Made by a program: the position numbers and the translations under genes. A stretch of 64,000 nucleotides of DNA, taken from contig CALIMB010000033.1 in the NCBI GenBank assembly GCA_938028665.1, positions 54,862 through 118,861 of the forward strand, read 5' to 3'. Shown piece after piece: positions 43,915 through 54,355 of this stretch (position 1 is the stretch's first letter; each line of letters opens with the position of its first letter). The stretch comes from an uncultured Thermomicrobium sp. Its GTDB lineage: Bacteria; Chloroflexota; Chloroflexia; Thermomicrobiales; Thermomicrobiaceae. The notes beneath the pieces are model-generated. The model worked only from the letters and a program-made list of their open reading frames with translations, was not told the origin of the DNA and made no database searches.

Positions 43915-45993
43915 TCAACTGGCCACTGCGGCTTGGCGCGCCCGCGACTGTTGGATGATACTCTCGGCCAGATGTTGTGGGACAGGCTGATAGTGAGAGA
44001 ACTCGGTCCGGAATGTACCGCGTCCCTGTGTCAGCGAGCGGAGCTCTGTGGCGTAGCGTTGGAGTTCGGCGAGCGGGACCAGAGCCTCGATAGTGGTGCG
44101 GCCATCTTCTTGTGGGGTCATGCCGAGGACTTGAGCGCGTTTACCATTCAAGTCGCTCATCACGTCACCGGTATAGGCGTCTGGAACGGTCACCCAGAGT
44201 CGCATAATCGGTTCGAGCAAAATCGGTTTTGCGGCTGCCTGTCCTTTGCGGAATGCTTGAGCCGCCGCAATCTTGAACGAGAGCTCCGATGAATCGACAG
44301 AGTGGTAGGATCCGTCGACCAGCGTAACCTTGACGTTGACGACGGGGTAACCAGCGAGCACGCCCTCTTCCATGGCCTCCCGGACGCCTTTCTCAACTGC
44401 CGGGATAAACTGCTTTGGGACAACGCCACCCACGATCGTTTCGTGGAACTCGAAGTCGGCGTCAGGAAGAGGCTCCAGGTCGAGGAAGACGTGGCCGTAC
44501 TGTCCGTGGCCGCCAGTCTGCTTTTTGTGCTTATACTCGACCCGGCGCACTGGAACGGAGATCGTTTCCCGATAGGGGATACGGGGCAGGCTCCAATCGA
44601 CCTGGACACCAAACTTCCGAGCCATGCGGTCGAGCGCGATCTGCACGTGACTCTCTCCCAGACCGGACAGCAGTGTTTCACCAGTCTGGTTCTCTCGTCC
44701 GACGCGCAACGTCGGATCCTCTTCGAGCAGTCGCTGCAAAGCGGTACCCATTTTGTCCAGGTCGGTCTTTGTCCGGGGGAATACGGCGACTGTGAAAACG
44801 GGCTCGGGAAACTGGATGCCAGCAAGAGTAATCGGTCGTGCCGGATCGGTTAAGGTATCGCCAGTTCGTGCAACTTGGAGCTTGGCGACTGCGCCGATGT
44901 CGCCTGGTCCGATCTGTCCCACCGGTACCTGCTCTTTACCTCGTACGATGAAGAGCTGTCCAATCCGCTCTGTTTCGCCGCGCTGTGGTACTGCGGCGTG
45001 AGAATCGGTCCGGAGTGTCCCAGAGTAGACGCGGAAATATGAAAGTTTGCCAACAAAGGGATCCGCGAACGTCTTGAAGACGATCGCGGCGAGTGGGCCG
45101 CTTGGATCAGGCACCAGTTCGAGGCGCTGACCGTCTGCTCGCGTAGCGCTGGTCGGGCCAGGTGCTGGGAAAAAGTCGATGATCGCGTCGAGAAGGGGAA
45201 GCACACCCTTGAGGGCCGTGGCCGCGCTGACAAAGATTGGCACAACTGCACCGTTGGCGATCGCCGCGCGTAAGCCAGCACGCACTTCGTCGGTGCTGAG
45301 CTCCTCACCCTCCAGGTAGCGGAGCATTAACTCTTCATCGCTCTCACATGCTGCCTCGACCAGCTGAGTGCGGAACTCGTCCAAGGAACTGACCAGCTCG
45401 TCCGGCACAGGAATAGTCTCCACTGCTCCGTTGTCAGTGTAGCGATAAGCTTGGCCAGACAGGATATCCACGAAACCTTGGAAGGATTTCTCTTGGCCGA
45501 TTGGCAGCTGCATTGGTATGACGCGATTGCCAAAGGTGGTCCGCGCACTAGCGAAAGCCTTAGCGAAGTTCGCATGTTCGCGGTCCATTTTGTTTATCAG
45601 GATGGCGCGTGGCAGTCGATGCGCTTCGGCAAGTTGCCACATGTGCTCAGTCCCGACCTCGACGCCGACCGTGGCGTCCATGAGGATCAGCGCCGCGTCG
45701 ACGACGCGCATCGCACTGTGGACCTCCCCGACAAAATCGAAATATCCTGGTGTATCGATCAGATTCACTTTATGTTCACGCCACTCCAGAGGGATGATGC
45801 TGAGAGAGATGGAAATACGTCGTTTGTGTTCGTCAGGGTCCCAATCGGAGACCGTCGTTCCATCTTCCACGCGACCCATTCGAGAGATTGTCCGGGTGGC
45901 GTAGAGGAGCGCTTCGGTCAACGAGGTTTTCCCTGTGCCGCCGTGGGAGAAAAGGCCGACATTGCGGATCCGTTCAGGGGGATACTGCTTCAC
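43915..45993 (-). CDS. Elongation factor G-like GTPase (EF-G2/FusA2 type)
   Basis: 692 residues with a GTG start preceded by GAGGAGGGTACA. The P-loop is SHGGTGKTS (16-24) instead of the AHIDAGKTT of EF-G, as in the EF-G2 subfamily; G3 DTPGYFDFV and G4 NKMD are present. Domains II-V follow, with a normal domain IV region (KKQTGGHGQYGHV). Members bind ribosomes and hydrolyse GTP; the role is unsettled (hibernation, stress or translocation variant). A longer frame to 46107 is rejected. TATACT at 46113-46118 may be the -10. Confidence 0.9.
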   Translation of the reverse strand: MKQYPPERIRNVGLFSHGGTGKTSLTEALLYATRTISRMGRVEDGTTVSDWDPDEHKRRISISLSIIPLEWREHKVNLIDTPGYFDFVGEVHSAMRVVDAALILMDATVGVEVGTEHMWQLAEAHRLPRAILINKMDREHANFAKAFASARTTFGNRVIPMQLPIGQEKSFQGFVDILSGQAYRYTDNGAVETIPVPDELVSSLDEFRTQLVEAACESDEELMLRYLEGEELSTDEVRAGLRAAIANGAVVPIFVSAATALKGVLPLLDAIIDFFPAPGPTSATRADGQRLELVPDPSGPLAAIVFKTFADPFVGKLSYFRVYSGTLRTDSHAAVPQRGETERIGQLFIVRGKEQVPVGQIGPGDIGAVAKLQVARTGDTLTDPARPITLAGIQFPEPVFTVAVFPRTKTDLDKMGTALQRLLEEDPTLRVGRENQTGETLLSGLGESHVQIALDRMARKFGVQVDWSLPRIPYRETISVPVRRVEYKHKKQTGGHGQYGHVFLDLEPLPDADFEFHETIVGGVVPKQFIPAVEKGVREAMEEGVLAGYPVVNVKVTLVDGSYHSVDSSELSFKIAAAQAFRKGQAAAKPILLEPIMRLWVTVPDAYTGDVMSDLNGKRAQVLGMTPQEDGRTTIEALVPLAELQRYATELRSLTQGRGTFRTEFSHYQPVPQHLAESIIQQSRARQAAVAS

Positions 45994-46168
45994 TGTACCC
46001 TCCTCACTAGCCGAACCTGCGGCCGGTACCGCACTCGGTACGTGGACGCCTGGATCGGATTTGCGCGAGATCGCCGCATGGCGCACCTCGGCTTTCGGGA
46101 CTGACACCTGCTAGTATAACGCGCCAGCGACATGACACCAGTGAGAGGTGACTCGAGAGGAGCGGGAG

Positions 46169-47296
46169 ATGACTGCGGGATCTAGCCAGCAGTGCTCTGA
46201 CGAGAAGGAGCGCCTTGTCGCGCTCATTCAGGAACTGACTGCTCTCGATGGTGTCTCGGGACACGAGCAAAGGGTTGTGGCTCGACTCGTTGAACTCTTC
46301 CGTCCCTTTGCGGCAACGCTCGAAGTTGATTCGTTCGGCAACCTTGCCGCGTGGTTACCGTCTCCCGTCGAGAGGCCGGTGCTCATGGTGTCCGCACACT
46401 CGGATGAGATCGGTCTAGTAGTGAAAGGGATTGAGCCAAACGGATTCTTACGGGTGGAAAGGATCGGTGGTGTCATCGAGAGTCTCCTTCCTGGGCGGCA
46501 TGTTCGTGTGCGTGGGTATCGTGGGGTGATCGGTGTGCGTCCTGGACATCTGCAGGGTCCGGACGAGCAGCGCGTGGTTCCCCCGTTGCGCGAACTGTAT
46601 GTTGATCTTGGCTTCGCCTCTGAAGAGGAGGTGAGGGCGCTTGGCATCCGTATCGGCGATCCGATCGCGTATGAGGAGCCAGTCGAGCGCCTGGCCAATC
46701 CGGACCGCATCAGTGGGAAAGCATTAGACAACCGGGTGTCGTGTGCGGTGCTTCTCCTGTTGGCAGAGCGATTGCGTGGTGCGGCGCTGCGTTGCCGTCC
46801 AGTGTTCGTTGTGACGGTTCAGGAGGAGGTCGGCCTACGCGGTGCGCAGATGGTAGCATTCCGCCTCTCTCCGGATGCAGCAATCGTAGTTGACACCGTT
46901 CCTGCTGGTGGGACGCCGGACACTGATCTGGTACGAGATCTTGGCATTCGGATTGGTGGCGGGCCAGTACTTGCCCTGGCGAGTGGGCTGGGTGGATCGA
47001 GAGGTCATCTGGCACATCCTGGCATGCGCGACTTTCTCTTGCAAATCGCAGAGGAGCGTGGCATCCAAGTCCAACTCGCTCTCTTCCCGCGCAGCACTTC
47101 AGATCTTGCGGCCGTGCATCTCGAACGGGGTGGTATCCCGTCGATGGTAGTGAACATCGCACGGCGGTATGCACACAGCCCGGTCGAGACGCTGGACCTG
47201 AACGACGTCCTGGCAACGATCGATCTTCTGGAAGCGGCTATTCAAGCGTTCGATGCGACGGTGCGCTTCGATTTCTTGGCTGGTCAGTACCGTTAA
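46169..47296 (+). CDS. M42-family aminopeptidase (glutamyl aminopeptidase / TET type)
   Basis: 375 residues. Dinuclear metal site: SAHSDEIGLVV (His, then the Asp-Glu pair), KALDNRVSCA, VTVQEEVGLRGA with the catalytic Glu, VVDTVPAGGTPD and RRYAHSPVE. Typical length for tetrahedral TET aminopeptidases, which degrade peptides after the proteasome or other proteases. ATG 46169 has AGGAG 6 nt upstream. Converges with coaX, overlapping by 4 nt. Confidence 0.88.
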   Translation: MTAGSSQQCSDEKERLVALIQELTALDGVSGHEQRVVARLVELFRPFAATLEVDSFGNLAAWLPSPVERPVLMVSAHSDEIGLVVKGIEPNGFLRVERIGGVIESLLPGRHVRVRGYRGVIGVRPGHLQGPDEQRVVPPLRELYVDLGFASEEEVRALGIRIGDPIAYEEPVERLANPDRISGKALDNRVSCAVLLLLAERLRGAALRCRPVFVVTVQEEVGLRGAQMVAFRLSPDAAIVVDTVPAGGTPDTDLVRDLGIRIGGGPVLALASGLGGSRGHLAHPGMRDFLLQIAEERGIQVQLALFPRSTSDLAAVHLERGGIPSMVVNIARRYAHSPVETLDLNDVLATIDLLEAAIQAFDATVRFDFLAGQYR

Positions 47297-48081
47297 TTTG
47301 GCGACGTCCTGCTGCGCTGTCGTGTTCGCTCATAGGCGAGGCGTAAGCCGTGGAGGGTGAGGTCCGACTCAACAGCCAGGAACTCTGGGACAAGTGGTGC
47401 GAAAAGTGCGGCAAGACCACCCGTGGCAACAACCGGGGCGTCCTGACCGAGTTCCTCGCGAATGCACCGGATGAGACCTCGCACCAGTTGGGCGTATCCG
47501 AGTACGGTCCCAGCTTGGAGACTTTCCCGGGTACTACGGCCAATGGCTCGGGATGGCGGCTCCAGGGCGACTGTGAACAAACGCGCCGCTCGCCGGGTCA
47601 GGGCTTCAAAGGCAACGGTGATGCCCGGCGCAATCGCACCACCGATATACGCGCCGGTCGCATCGACGACATCGAAGGTGGTGCCAGTCCCGAAGTCGAC
47701 CACGATCACTGGTGCCCCGTAGCGTTCGATTGCCCCAAGTGCGTTGCAGATCCGGTCTGCCCCAACTTCGGAAGGATTGTCAACGCGTAGTGGCAGGCCG
47801 AGTTCCTGGTTGCCGTTGACAACAAGAGGTTCGATGGCCAGGTACCGTCGCGCAAGTTCTACAAAGGTACTCGTTAACGGTGGGACAACACTGGCGAGTG
47901 CGACCGCCTCAACGTCTTGAATGTTGAAGCCTTGGGTCTGGCTGAGCACGACAAGCTGAACCCACCATTCGTCAGGCATACGGTCATGGGAGGTGGCAAG
48001 CCGCCAACACGCACGCAGCTGTGTGTCGGTAAAGACTCCGATTACCACGTTCGTATTTCCGACGTCGACGGCGAGTAGCAC
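47293..48081 (-). CDS. coaX: Type III pantothenate kinase
   Basis: 262 residues, GTG start at 48081 giving LLAVDVGNTNVVIGVF (ATP phosphate loop 1) and DFGTGTTFDVVD later; ASVVPPLT and the GGAIAPGI segment are family features. First step of coenzyme A synthesis. A much longer open frame exists but the family begins here. Divergent from ppc. Confidence 0.93.
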   Translation of the reverse strand: MLLAVDVGNTNVVIGVFTDTQLRACWRLATSHDRMPDEWWVQLVVLSQTQGFNIQDVEAVALASVVPPLTSTFVELARRYLAIEPLVVNGNQELGLPLRVDNPSEVGADRICNALGAIERYGAPVIVVDFGTGTTFDVVDATGAYIGGAIAPGITVAFEALTRRAARLFTVALEPPSRAIGRSTRESLQAGTVLGYAQLVRGLIRCIREELGQDAPVVATGGLAALFAPLVPEFLAVESDLTLHGLRLAYERTRQRSRTSPN

Positions 48082-48212
48082 GTTGCGTACCCTTTCCTCT
48101 GACTTAAGGACGCGGACGCTGGCTCGTTCGCCGATCCTGAGGGTACCGCAGGACAGGATTTCCTGCACGTAGCGCGCAATGCAGCGCGCCTGCTCAACGG
48201 GGAGCGGGAACG

Positions 48213-50996
48213 ATGGAGCTGAAAAGACACTTCTTCGCGAGCGGCCGGGGCGAGCCGCTTCGGGCGGAACCGATCGAGGGTCTACGGGATGATGTGAATC
48301 TCCTTGGGATGTTGCTCGGAGATGTCCTACGGGAGCAGGGTGGACCAAGACTCTACGAAATCGTCGAACGAGCGCGGCAAGAAACGATCATGGCTCGTAC
48401 CACTGGGAACGTTGCCGAGCGTCTGCCGGCACTCCTGGAGTGGATGGAGACGTTACCTGACGACGATCTCTTTGGTCTCGTCCGGGCCTTCGGGATCTAC
48501 TTCCATCTGATCAACCTGGCGGAGCAACATCATCGGGTACGGACACTGCGGCAACGCGAACGCAGTGGGCCACCCCTTCAGGAGTCGCTAGAAGCGGCCT
48601 TCCTCACGTTACGGGAGCGGCGTACTGAACCGGAACGTGTGGCGCAAATTCTCGGTGAACTATTGGTGTTCCCTGTTTTCACAGCACATCCATCTGAGCC
48701 GCGTCGCCGAACAGTGCTGCAGCGGCTCGCAGCCCTTGCGTCACTGATCTGCCAGTTGGACGATATGCGCCTGGCACCGCGCGAGCGTGAGTGGTTGCTT
48801 GATCGTCTTCGGGAGGAGATCACGCTGCTCTGGCAGACAGCGGAGACCCGAGTGGCGCGGCCGACACCGCTCGATGAGGTTCGGAGCATCATCGCGATTT
48901 ACACCGGTCCGGTCTACGAGGCGGTTCCGATCCTTCGTCGCGTTTTCCAACGTGCATTGGCCCGGTCATACCCCGAGCTGCTTCAGTACCGCTGGTCTTT
49001 GCCGATCCGATTCGGCTCCTGGGTCGGTGGTGATTGTGACGGCAATCCTGCTGTAACGGCAGCGGTGACTCAAGCAACAGCGCGCCTGATGCGCGAAGCG
49101 ATTGTACGTCGTTATCGTGAGGAAGTCGTCGAGCTCCGCCGGGCACTCAGTATTTCGGCTAGGCTGCGATCGATCACACCAGAACTGGCGGCGGTGATTG
49201 AGCGTGAGCGCGAGATGCTGGGGTTTACTCCAGTGCGCGCGTGGGCGGATGAGCCATACCGGCGCATCTTTGGTCTCATCGAGGAACGCTTGCGTCGCAC
49301 AGAGGCTGAGGAAGTTGGCGGATACTCCTCACCAGAGGAGCTTTTGGGCCATTTGCAACTCATCGCGGATTCGCTGCAGCGAAATGGGGGAAAGCGGATC
49401 GCGGACGGACGGGTGGCAGATTTGATTGCCCGTGTTGAAGTGTTTGGTTTCCACTTGGCGGAGTTAGAAATTCGACAAGATGTGGCACGGCATCGAGAAG
49501 CGCTCGCCGAACTGTTCGGGCTTGCTGGACACGCGGGCTTCATGGAGTGGAGTCCAGAGGAGCGTCTGGCGCTGGTGCGCACACGTCTTCAGGGCGAACC
49601 GTTTGGTTTTCCACGCGGTGCACTCTCTCCGGAGACGCGTGAGGTGCTGGACACGTTCGATGCCGTCGCACGGATTCAGCGTTTGAACGGCGAACGTGCC
49701 TGTCATACTGTTATCCTGTCGATGACTGCGGAAGCAGCTGATGTGCTGGGGACGTTCGTGCTCGCGCGCGAGGCTGGGCTTTGTGGCGTGAACACTGACG
49801 GAGGGAGGACATGGTCACGGATCGATGTTGTGCCTCTCTTTGAGCAGATTGCGGAACTCGATCGCTGCCATCAGATTATGACACAACTCCTCACTCTTCC
49901 GGAGTACCAAGCGCTTGTTGCATCCAGGGGTTCGATGCAAGAAGTGATGGTCGGATATTCCGACAGTAACAAAGATGGTGGGTACGTTTCCTCAAACTGG
50001 CGAATCTATCAAGCCCAACAGCGTTTGGCTGAAGTTGCAGCTGCATATAGAGTGCGCTTGCGTATTTTCCACGGTCGGGGTGGTGCGATTGGGCGTGGTG
50101 GCGGGCCAATGGGGCGAGCGATCAGGGGACGACCAGCAGCAGCGCGCAGACCGGTACTCAAGATCACAGAGCAGGGTGAGGTGATCTTTGGACGCTATAA
50201 CGATCCAGCGATTGCTCTCCGCCACTGGGAGCAGATGATGCATGCACTTTTAGTCTCCAGTTTTGCTGAACCCGAGTCTGATATTCCGGCAGAGTGGATC
50301 GGGTTGATGAACGTTTTGGCGGAGTGGTCGCAGCAGGCCTACGAAGAGCTGGTCAAGGGCAGTGACGTCTTCGTCTCGTATTTCACAACGGCAACACCTT
50401 TTCCCGAACTTGCCAGTCTCAACCTGGCATCTCGCCCGGTTGCTCGGCGGACGGGGGACGACGGGGTGATACGATTCGCTGACCTACGCGCCATCCCCTG
50501 GGTCTTCAGTTGGACCCAAACACGTGTGAATCTTCCTGGTTGGTATGGTCTGGGAACAGCGCTCGAACGAGCATGTGCCTGCGGGGCACAGCAAACGCTG
50601 CAAGCGATGTATCGACGATGGCCATTCTTCGAGATGCTGCTTGATAATGCGCAAATTAGTTTGGCAACAGCGGAGCTGGAGATCGCTGAGCTGTATGCCT
50701 CGCTGGCGAACAACAGCGCTGATGTCTTCGCACGTATTCGGGACGAGTACAGCCGTACGGTGCGAATGGTTCTGGCAGTCACCGGTCAGCACGAGCTCCT
50801 TGAACGCTCACCGATCCTTGCTCGGCTGATCAAGCTCCGTAACCCTTATGTGGACGTGCTCCATCTCTGCCAGGTCGTGCTGCTACGGCGCTACCGAAAG
50901 GCAGCTCAGGAGTATCACGAACGGAAGGCGCGTCTCTTGGATGCGATTCACCACAGTATCAACGCGATCGCGGCAGGGCTGCAGACGACCGGTTGA
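48213..50996 (+). CDS. ppc: Phosphoenolpyruvate carboxylase
   Basis: 927 residues. Catalytic His in FTAHPSEPRRRTVL, the MVGYSDSNKDGGYVSSNW lysine region, the FHGRGGAIGRGGGP loop and the conserved C-terminal end TTG. The usually strict GGDRDGNP appears as GGDCDGNP. Makes oxaloacetate from PEP and bicarbonate to refill the citric acid cycle. It overlaps the convergent queG by 38 nt. Confidence 0.94.
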   Translation: MELKRHFFASGRGEPLRAEPIEGLRDDVNLLGMLLGDVLREQGGPRLYEIVERARQETIMARTTGNVAERLPALLEWMETLPDDDLFGLVRAFGIYFHLINLAEQHHRVRTLRQRERSGPPLQESLEAAFLTLRERRTEPERVAQILGELLVFPVFTAHPSEPRRRTVLQRLAALASLICQLDDMRLAPREREWLLDRLREEITLLWQTAETRVARPTPLDEVRSIIAIYTGPVYEAVPILRRVFQRALARSYPELLQYRWSLPIRFGSWVGGDCDGNPAVTAAVTQATARLMREAIVRRYREEVVELRRALSISARLRSITPELAAVIEREREMLGFTPVRAWADEPYRRIFGLIEERLRRTEAEEVGGYSSPEELLGHLQLIADSLQRNGGKRIADGRVADLIARVEVFGFHLAELEIRQDVARHREALAELFGLAGHAGFMEWSPEERLALVRTRLQGEPFGFPRGALSPETREVLDTFDAVARIQRLNGERACHTVILSMTAEAADVLGTFVLAREAGLCGVNTDGGRTWSRIDVVPLFEQIAELDRCHQIMTQLLTLPEYQALVASRGSMQEVMVGYSDSNKDGGYVSSNWRIYQAQQRLAEVAAAYRVRLRIFHGRGGAIGRGGGPMGRAIRGRPAAARRPVLKITEQGEVIFGRYNDPAIALRHWEQMMHALLVSSFAEPESDIPAEWIGLMNVLAEWSQQAYEELVKGSDVFVSYFTTATPFPELASLNLASRPVARRTGDDGVIRFADLRAIPWVFSWTQTRVNLPGWYGLGTALERACACGAQQTLQAMYRRWPFFEMLLDNAQISLATAELEIAELYASLANNSADVFARIRDEYSRTVRMVLAVTGQHELLERSPILARLIKLRNPYVDVLHLCQVVLLRRYRKAAQEYHERKARLLDAIHHSINAIAAGLQTTG

Positions 50997-52137
50997 GCGG
51001 CTCGGGCGGCGAGATGAGTAGTCGCTCCAACTCTTGGCGAGCAAGCGGGTCGGTCTCGCGATCACGAGCTCGCCGCAGCACTGGTTCGCTGAGGGGGAAA
51101 TCGATCCGTGCCATGGCCCAGGCTGCGTGACTGCGAACGAGCGGGTGGTCGTGACCGAAGACAGCTTGTTCCAGGGTCTCTAAGTGACGAGCATCGCCAA
51201 CGTTGCCTAAGGCAACAGCTGCGTTGCGGGCGAGCCCAGCGCGTTTGGCTCGCAGAACCGGCCGTCCACGATAGATGCTCCGGAACTCCTCTTCGGTCAT
51301 CCGGAGCAGCCAGGCGAGTGGCGGGTAACAGTGTTCCAGCCGCTCCGGGCGGACGAGGCTGTCGTCTGTCGGTTGCGCCGCAGCAGTGTATGGGCAGATT
51401 TCCTGACAGATATCGCATCCGAATACCCAATTGCCCATAAGCGGCCGCAGTTCCCAGGGAATCGAGCCTCGATGTTCGATCGTCAGGTAGGAGATGCAGC
51501 GAGGCGCATAGAGTAAGTAGGGGCCGACCAGTGCGCCAGTAGGACAGGTGTCGAGGCAACGTCGACATTGGCCGCAGCGAGGACGGAGCGGCTTATCCGG
51601 CTCTAAGTCGATGTCGAGCACAAGCTCGCCGAGGAGAACCCATGAGCCATGATGTGGAACAATGACCATGGTGTTCTTTCCTTGCCAACCGAGTCCGGCA
51701 CGTACGGCAACTTCGCGGTCGACAATGCGAGCGGTATCCACAAGATAACGGGCTTCGATGCGCCGTTCTAGTCGCGCTTCAAGGAGTTGGTGGAGGTGTT
51801 GGAGCCGGTGACGAAGGACGCGATGATAGTCGACTCCCCACGCATAGCGTGCAATGCGACCACGCACGATGCCATCGTCGGGGGGTTGGATATCCGGAAC
51901 CCAATAAGGAAGCCCAACACTGATAATGCTTCGTGCGGTGGGGTGAAGACTGCGCGGATCTGCGGCAACTTCAGCACGCTCGTCATTGAACCACTCCATT
52001 CCCTGGAGAAATCCGGCGCGGATCCGTGCACGCAGCAGTTTGGCCAGGCCGGGAAATGGCTCAGCCGTAGTCACCGCGACCAGCGTTAGACCCGCCTCTT
52101 GCGCCAGGGCACGGAGTTCGGCGCGTGTCAGGGACAT
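50959..52137 (-). CDS. queG: Epoxyqueuosine reductase
   Basis: 392 residues. Cobalamin-binding N-terminal part with VDTARIVDREVAVRAGLGWQ, two [4Fe-4S] clusters (CGQCRRCLDTCPTGAL and CDICQEICPYT) and a C-terminal HEAT-like repeat (LETLEQAVFGHDHPLVRSHA). Last step of queuosine synthesis in tRNA. Overlaps the upstream kinase gene by 10 nt. No other queuosine gene is in view. Confidence 0.93.
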   Translation of the reverse strand: MSLTRAELRALAQEAGLTLVAVTTAEPFPGLAKLLRARIRAGFLQGMEWFNDERAEVAADPRSLHPTARSIISVGLPYWVPDIQPPDDGIVRGRIARYAWGVDYHRVLRHRLQHLHQLLEARLERRIEARYLVDTARIVDREVAVRAGLGWQGKNTMVIVPHHGSWVLLGELVLDIDLEPDKPLRPRCGQCRRCLDTCPTGALVGPYLLYAPRCISYLTIEHRGSIPWELRPLMGNWVFGCDICQEICPYTAAAQPTDDSLVRPERLEHCYPPLAWLLRMTEEEFRSIYRGRPVLRAKRAGLARNAAVALGNVGDARHLETLEQAVFGHDHPLVRSHAAWAMARIDFPLSEPVLRRARDRETDPLARQELERLLISPPEPLNRSSAALPRSR

Positions 52138-53087
52138 GGTCGGGCCTCCCGCAAGAAAACAGAGATTTCGTCGCGGGTAGGGAGGGCAGTGCGCGCTCCC
52201 ATTGCGCGAGTGGAGAGTGCTTCCAAAGCGTTAGCAAATCGTCCTATCGCTTGGAGCGGCATGCGTAGAAGTTGCCCGAAGACCACGCCAGCGGCGAAGG
52301 CGTCTTCGGCTCCGGTCGAATCGACCACCGTGATCTCGAAGGGCGGCACCTGCACAATCTCCCGGGTGGTTACGAGCAGGCAGCCGGTGTGGCCACGGCG
52401 CATCGCGACGAGTCGGGTGACGCCAAGTGCCATCGTCGCACGGAGCTGATCGAGCGCGGTATCGAGCTCGTCGAGGTTGAAAATCGCTTGAAACTCTCTC
52501 TCGTTCCCAACCAGGACGTCGTGTTGGAGGGCAAGGTGCAAGCTGCGTTCCGGTGGTAGCTCAGCCAGGTGTGTGAGCGTACCGACAAGCCGCACGCGAG
52601 GGGCAATGTGAGCAGGGAGATCGACGAGGAACTGGTGAAGCTCGGCGTCATCAGTAGCGATGACGACAAGGGATGCTGCAAAGATGCGGTCGAGTGGGAG
52701 AGGGTCTCCCAGCCGCAGGCGCGCACCAGGGCACTCAAGAATCGTTCGTTCAGGGCCCGGCGTCACCAGAATGGTGCGGCAATCGGTCATGACTCCTGCT
52801 GAGGGTGGTACGAGGTGTACCTCAACGCCCTCGTGCTGGAGCTCGCTTCGGAGCTGCTGTCCCAGAGCATCGTCTCCCACGGTTGTGACGAGGAGTGTTG
52901 GGACACCAAGACGGGTGAGGGCAACCGCGATGTTCGCCGCGGTGCCACCACCAGCTTCAAACCGGGCCGTGATCGTTGCTCGACCGCCTTCCTTGAGGCG
53001 TTGGTCGATTACAAGGAACTGATCCCAGGAGGTGGGACCAAGGACAACAACAGCAGGTTGTGGGAAGTTAGCTGTCCCGTTGCGCAC
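52128..53087 (-). CDS. PfkB-family carbohydrate kinase
   Basis: 319 residues, GTG start. Ribokinase fold: FEAGGGTAANIAVALTRLG, VTTVGDDALG, and the C-terminal DSTGAEDAFAAGVVF, in which the catalytic Asp is kept but the usual GAGD is GAED. Substrate unknown. Third gene of rseP-ispG-pfkB-queG; 18 nt after ispG, 10-nt overlap with queG. Confidence 0.8.
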   Translation of the reverse strand: MRNGTANFPQPAVVVLGPTSWDQFLVIDQRLKEGGRATITARFEAGGGTAANIAVALTRLGVPTLLVTTVGDDALGQQLRSELQHEGVEVHLVPPSAGVMTDCRTILVTPGPERTILECPGARLRLGDPLPLDRIFAASLVVIATDDAELHQFLVDLPAHIAPRVRLVGTLTHLAELPPERSLHLALQHDVLVGNEREFQAIFNLDELDTALDQLRATMALGVTRLVAMRRGHTGCLLVTTREIVQVPPFEITVVDSTGAEDAFAAGVVFGQLLRMPLQAIGRFANALEALSTRAMGARTALPTRDEISVFLREARPCP

Positions 53088-53105
53088 AAGGAACTTCTCG
53101 TGATC

Positions 53106-54260
53106 TCAGTCTCCGACAATCGGGATACTGATTTGGCGTCGACTCTGCTGCTCCGCGCTGGATCGCCGCTCCGCGAGGATCTGCTCGATCTCCTCTTTCA
53201 GAGCAGGAACAATCTCCTGCTCCTCGACTCGACGGACGATCTTCCCTTTCCGGAAGATCACTCCTTTGCCACGACCGGCTGCGACACCAACATCCGAATC
53301 CCGCGCTTCACCCGGTCCATTGACGACACAGCCCATGACAGCAACTTTGATGGGTTCCTTAATAGTCTGCAGGTACTCGTCGATCTCGTTGGCTAAACGG
53401 AAGAGATCAACTTCCACGCGTCCACATGTTGGGCAGGCAACAAGCGTCGCGCCGCGCTGGCGAAGCTCCAGGCTCTTCAAGATCTCATAGGCTACCCAAA
53501 CTTCCTCGACCGGGTCGGTCGTGAGCGATACGCGGATCGTGTCGCCGATACCTTCTTGCAGCAGTGTGCCGATCCCAATCGCTGAGCGGATAGCACCAGC
53601 CTTGGGAGTCCCGGCCTCGGTTACACCGAGGTGCAACGGATAGTCGTTCAGCTTTGCCATTCGTCGGTAGGCTTCGATCATGACTGGCACTTCAAACGCC
53701 TTCAAGGAAATAACAATGTCTCCGAAATCGAGATCCTCCAGAATCTTCACGTGGCTGAGTGCTGTGCGTACCATGTGCTCAGCGATCAACTCAGTCTGTG
53801 TTGCTCCCTGCGCTGCCATCTCATCAACGAACTCGCGAGTCATCGGTGGGAGCGAGCCAAAATTGACGCCAATGCGGATTGGGACACCCCGCTCCTTCGC
53901 CTTCTGGACGACCTCGCGGACTTCTTCCGGCTTGCGAATGTTGCCGGGGTTGAGGCGCAGCTTGTGCACGCCGGCCTCGAGTGCCTTGAGCGCAAGCGTA
54001 TGTTCGAAATGAATATCCGCAACAACCGGGATCGGAGAACGTGGGACAATCTCGGCCAGGGCAGCTGCTGCGACACGATCCGGCACTGCAACGCGCACAA
54101 TCTCGCAGCCGGCCTCCGCAAGTTCATGAATCTGTCGAAGCGTGGCCTGCGGATCGCGAGTATCGGTTGTGGTCATCGATTGCACGACGACCGGGGCATC
54201 GCCACCGATCTGGACGTCTCCGACCCAGACTGGTCGAGTCTTACGGCGCTGATAGGCCAT
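53106..54260 (-). CDS. ispG: 4-hydroxy-3-methylbut-2-enyl diphosphate synthase (flavodoxin/ferredoxin)
   Basis: 384 residues. The MEP pathway step from MEcPP to HMBPP. Barrel domain with RRKTRPVWVGDVQIGG and LRLNPGNIRKPEEV; C-terminal [4Fe-4S] domain with CPTCGRVEVDL and MGCVVNGPGEA. The ATG at 54260 has GGAGGAG 10 nt upstream. Preceded by rseP, as in many bacteria (dxr is not seen). Confidence 0.95.
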   Translation of the reverse strand: MAYQRRKTRPVWVGDVQIGGDAPVVVQSMTTTDTRDPQATLRQIHELAEAGCEIVRVAVPDRVAAAALAEIVPRSPIPVVADIHFEHTLALKALEAGVHKLRLNPGNIRKPEEVREVVQKAKERGVPIRIGVNFGSLPPMTREFVDEMAAQGATQTELIAEHMVRTALSHVKILEDLDFGDIVISLKAFEVPVMIEAYRRMAKLNDYPLHLGVTEAGTPKAGAIRSAIGIGTLLQEGIGDTIRVSLTTDPVEEVWVAYEILKSLELRQRGATLVACPTCGRVEVDLFRLANEIDEYLQTIKEPIKVAVMGCVVNGPGEARDSDVGVAAGRGKGVIFRKGKIVRRVEEQEIVPALKEEIEQILAERRSSAEQQSRRQISIPIVGD

Positions 54261-54355
54261 TGTGCGTGAACTCCTCCACACTGGGCGCTTAGACGGCCCG
54301 GAGTCTTTTCCCAAATCAAGTGTGCACGATCTGCTCCAGCAGTGTCGATTGCGGA

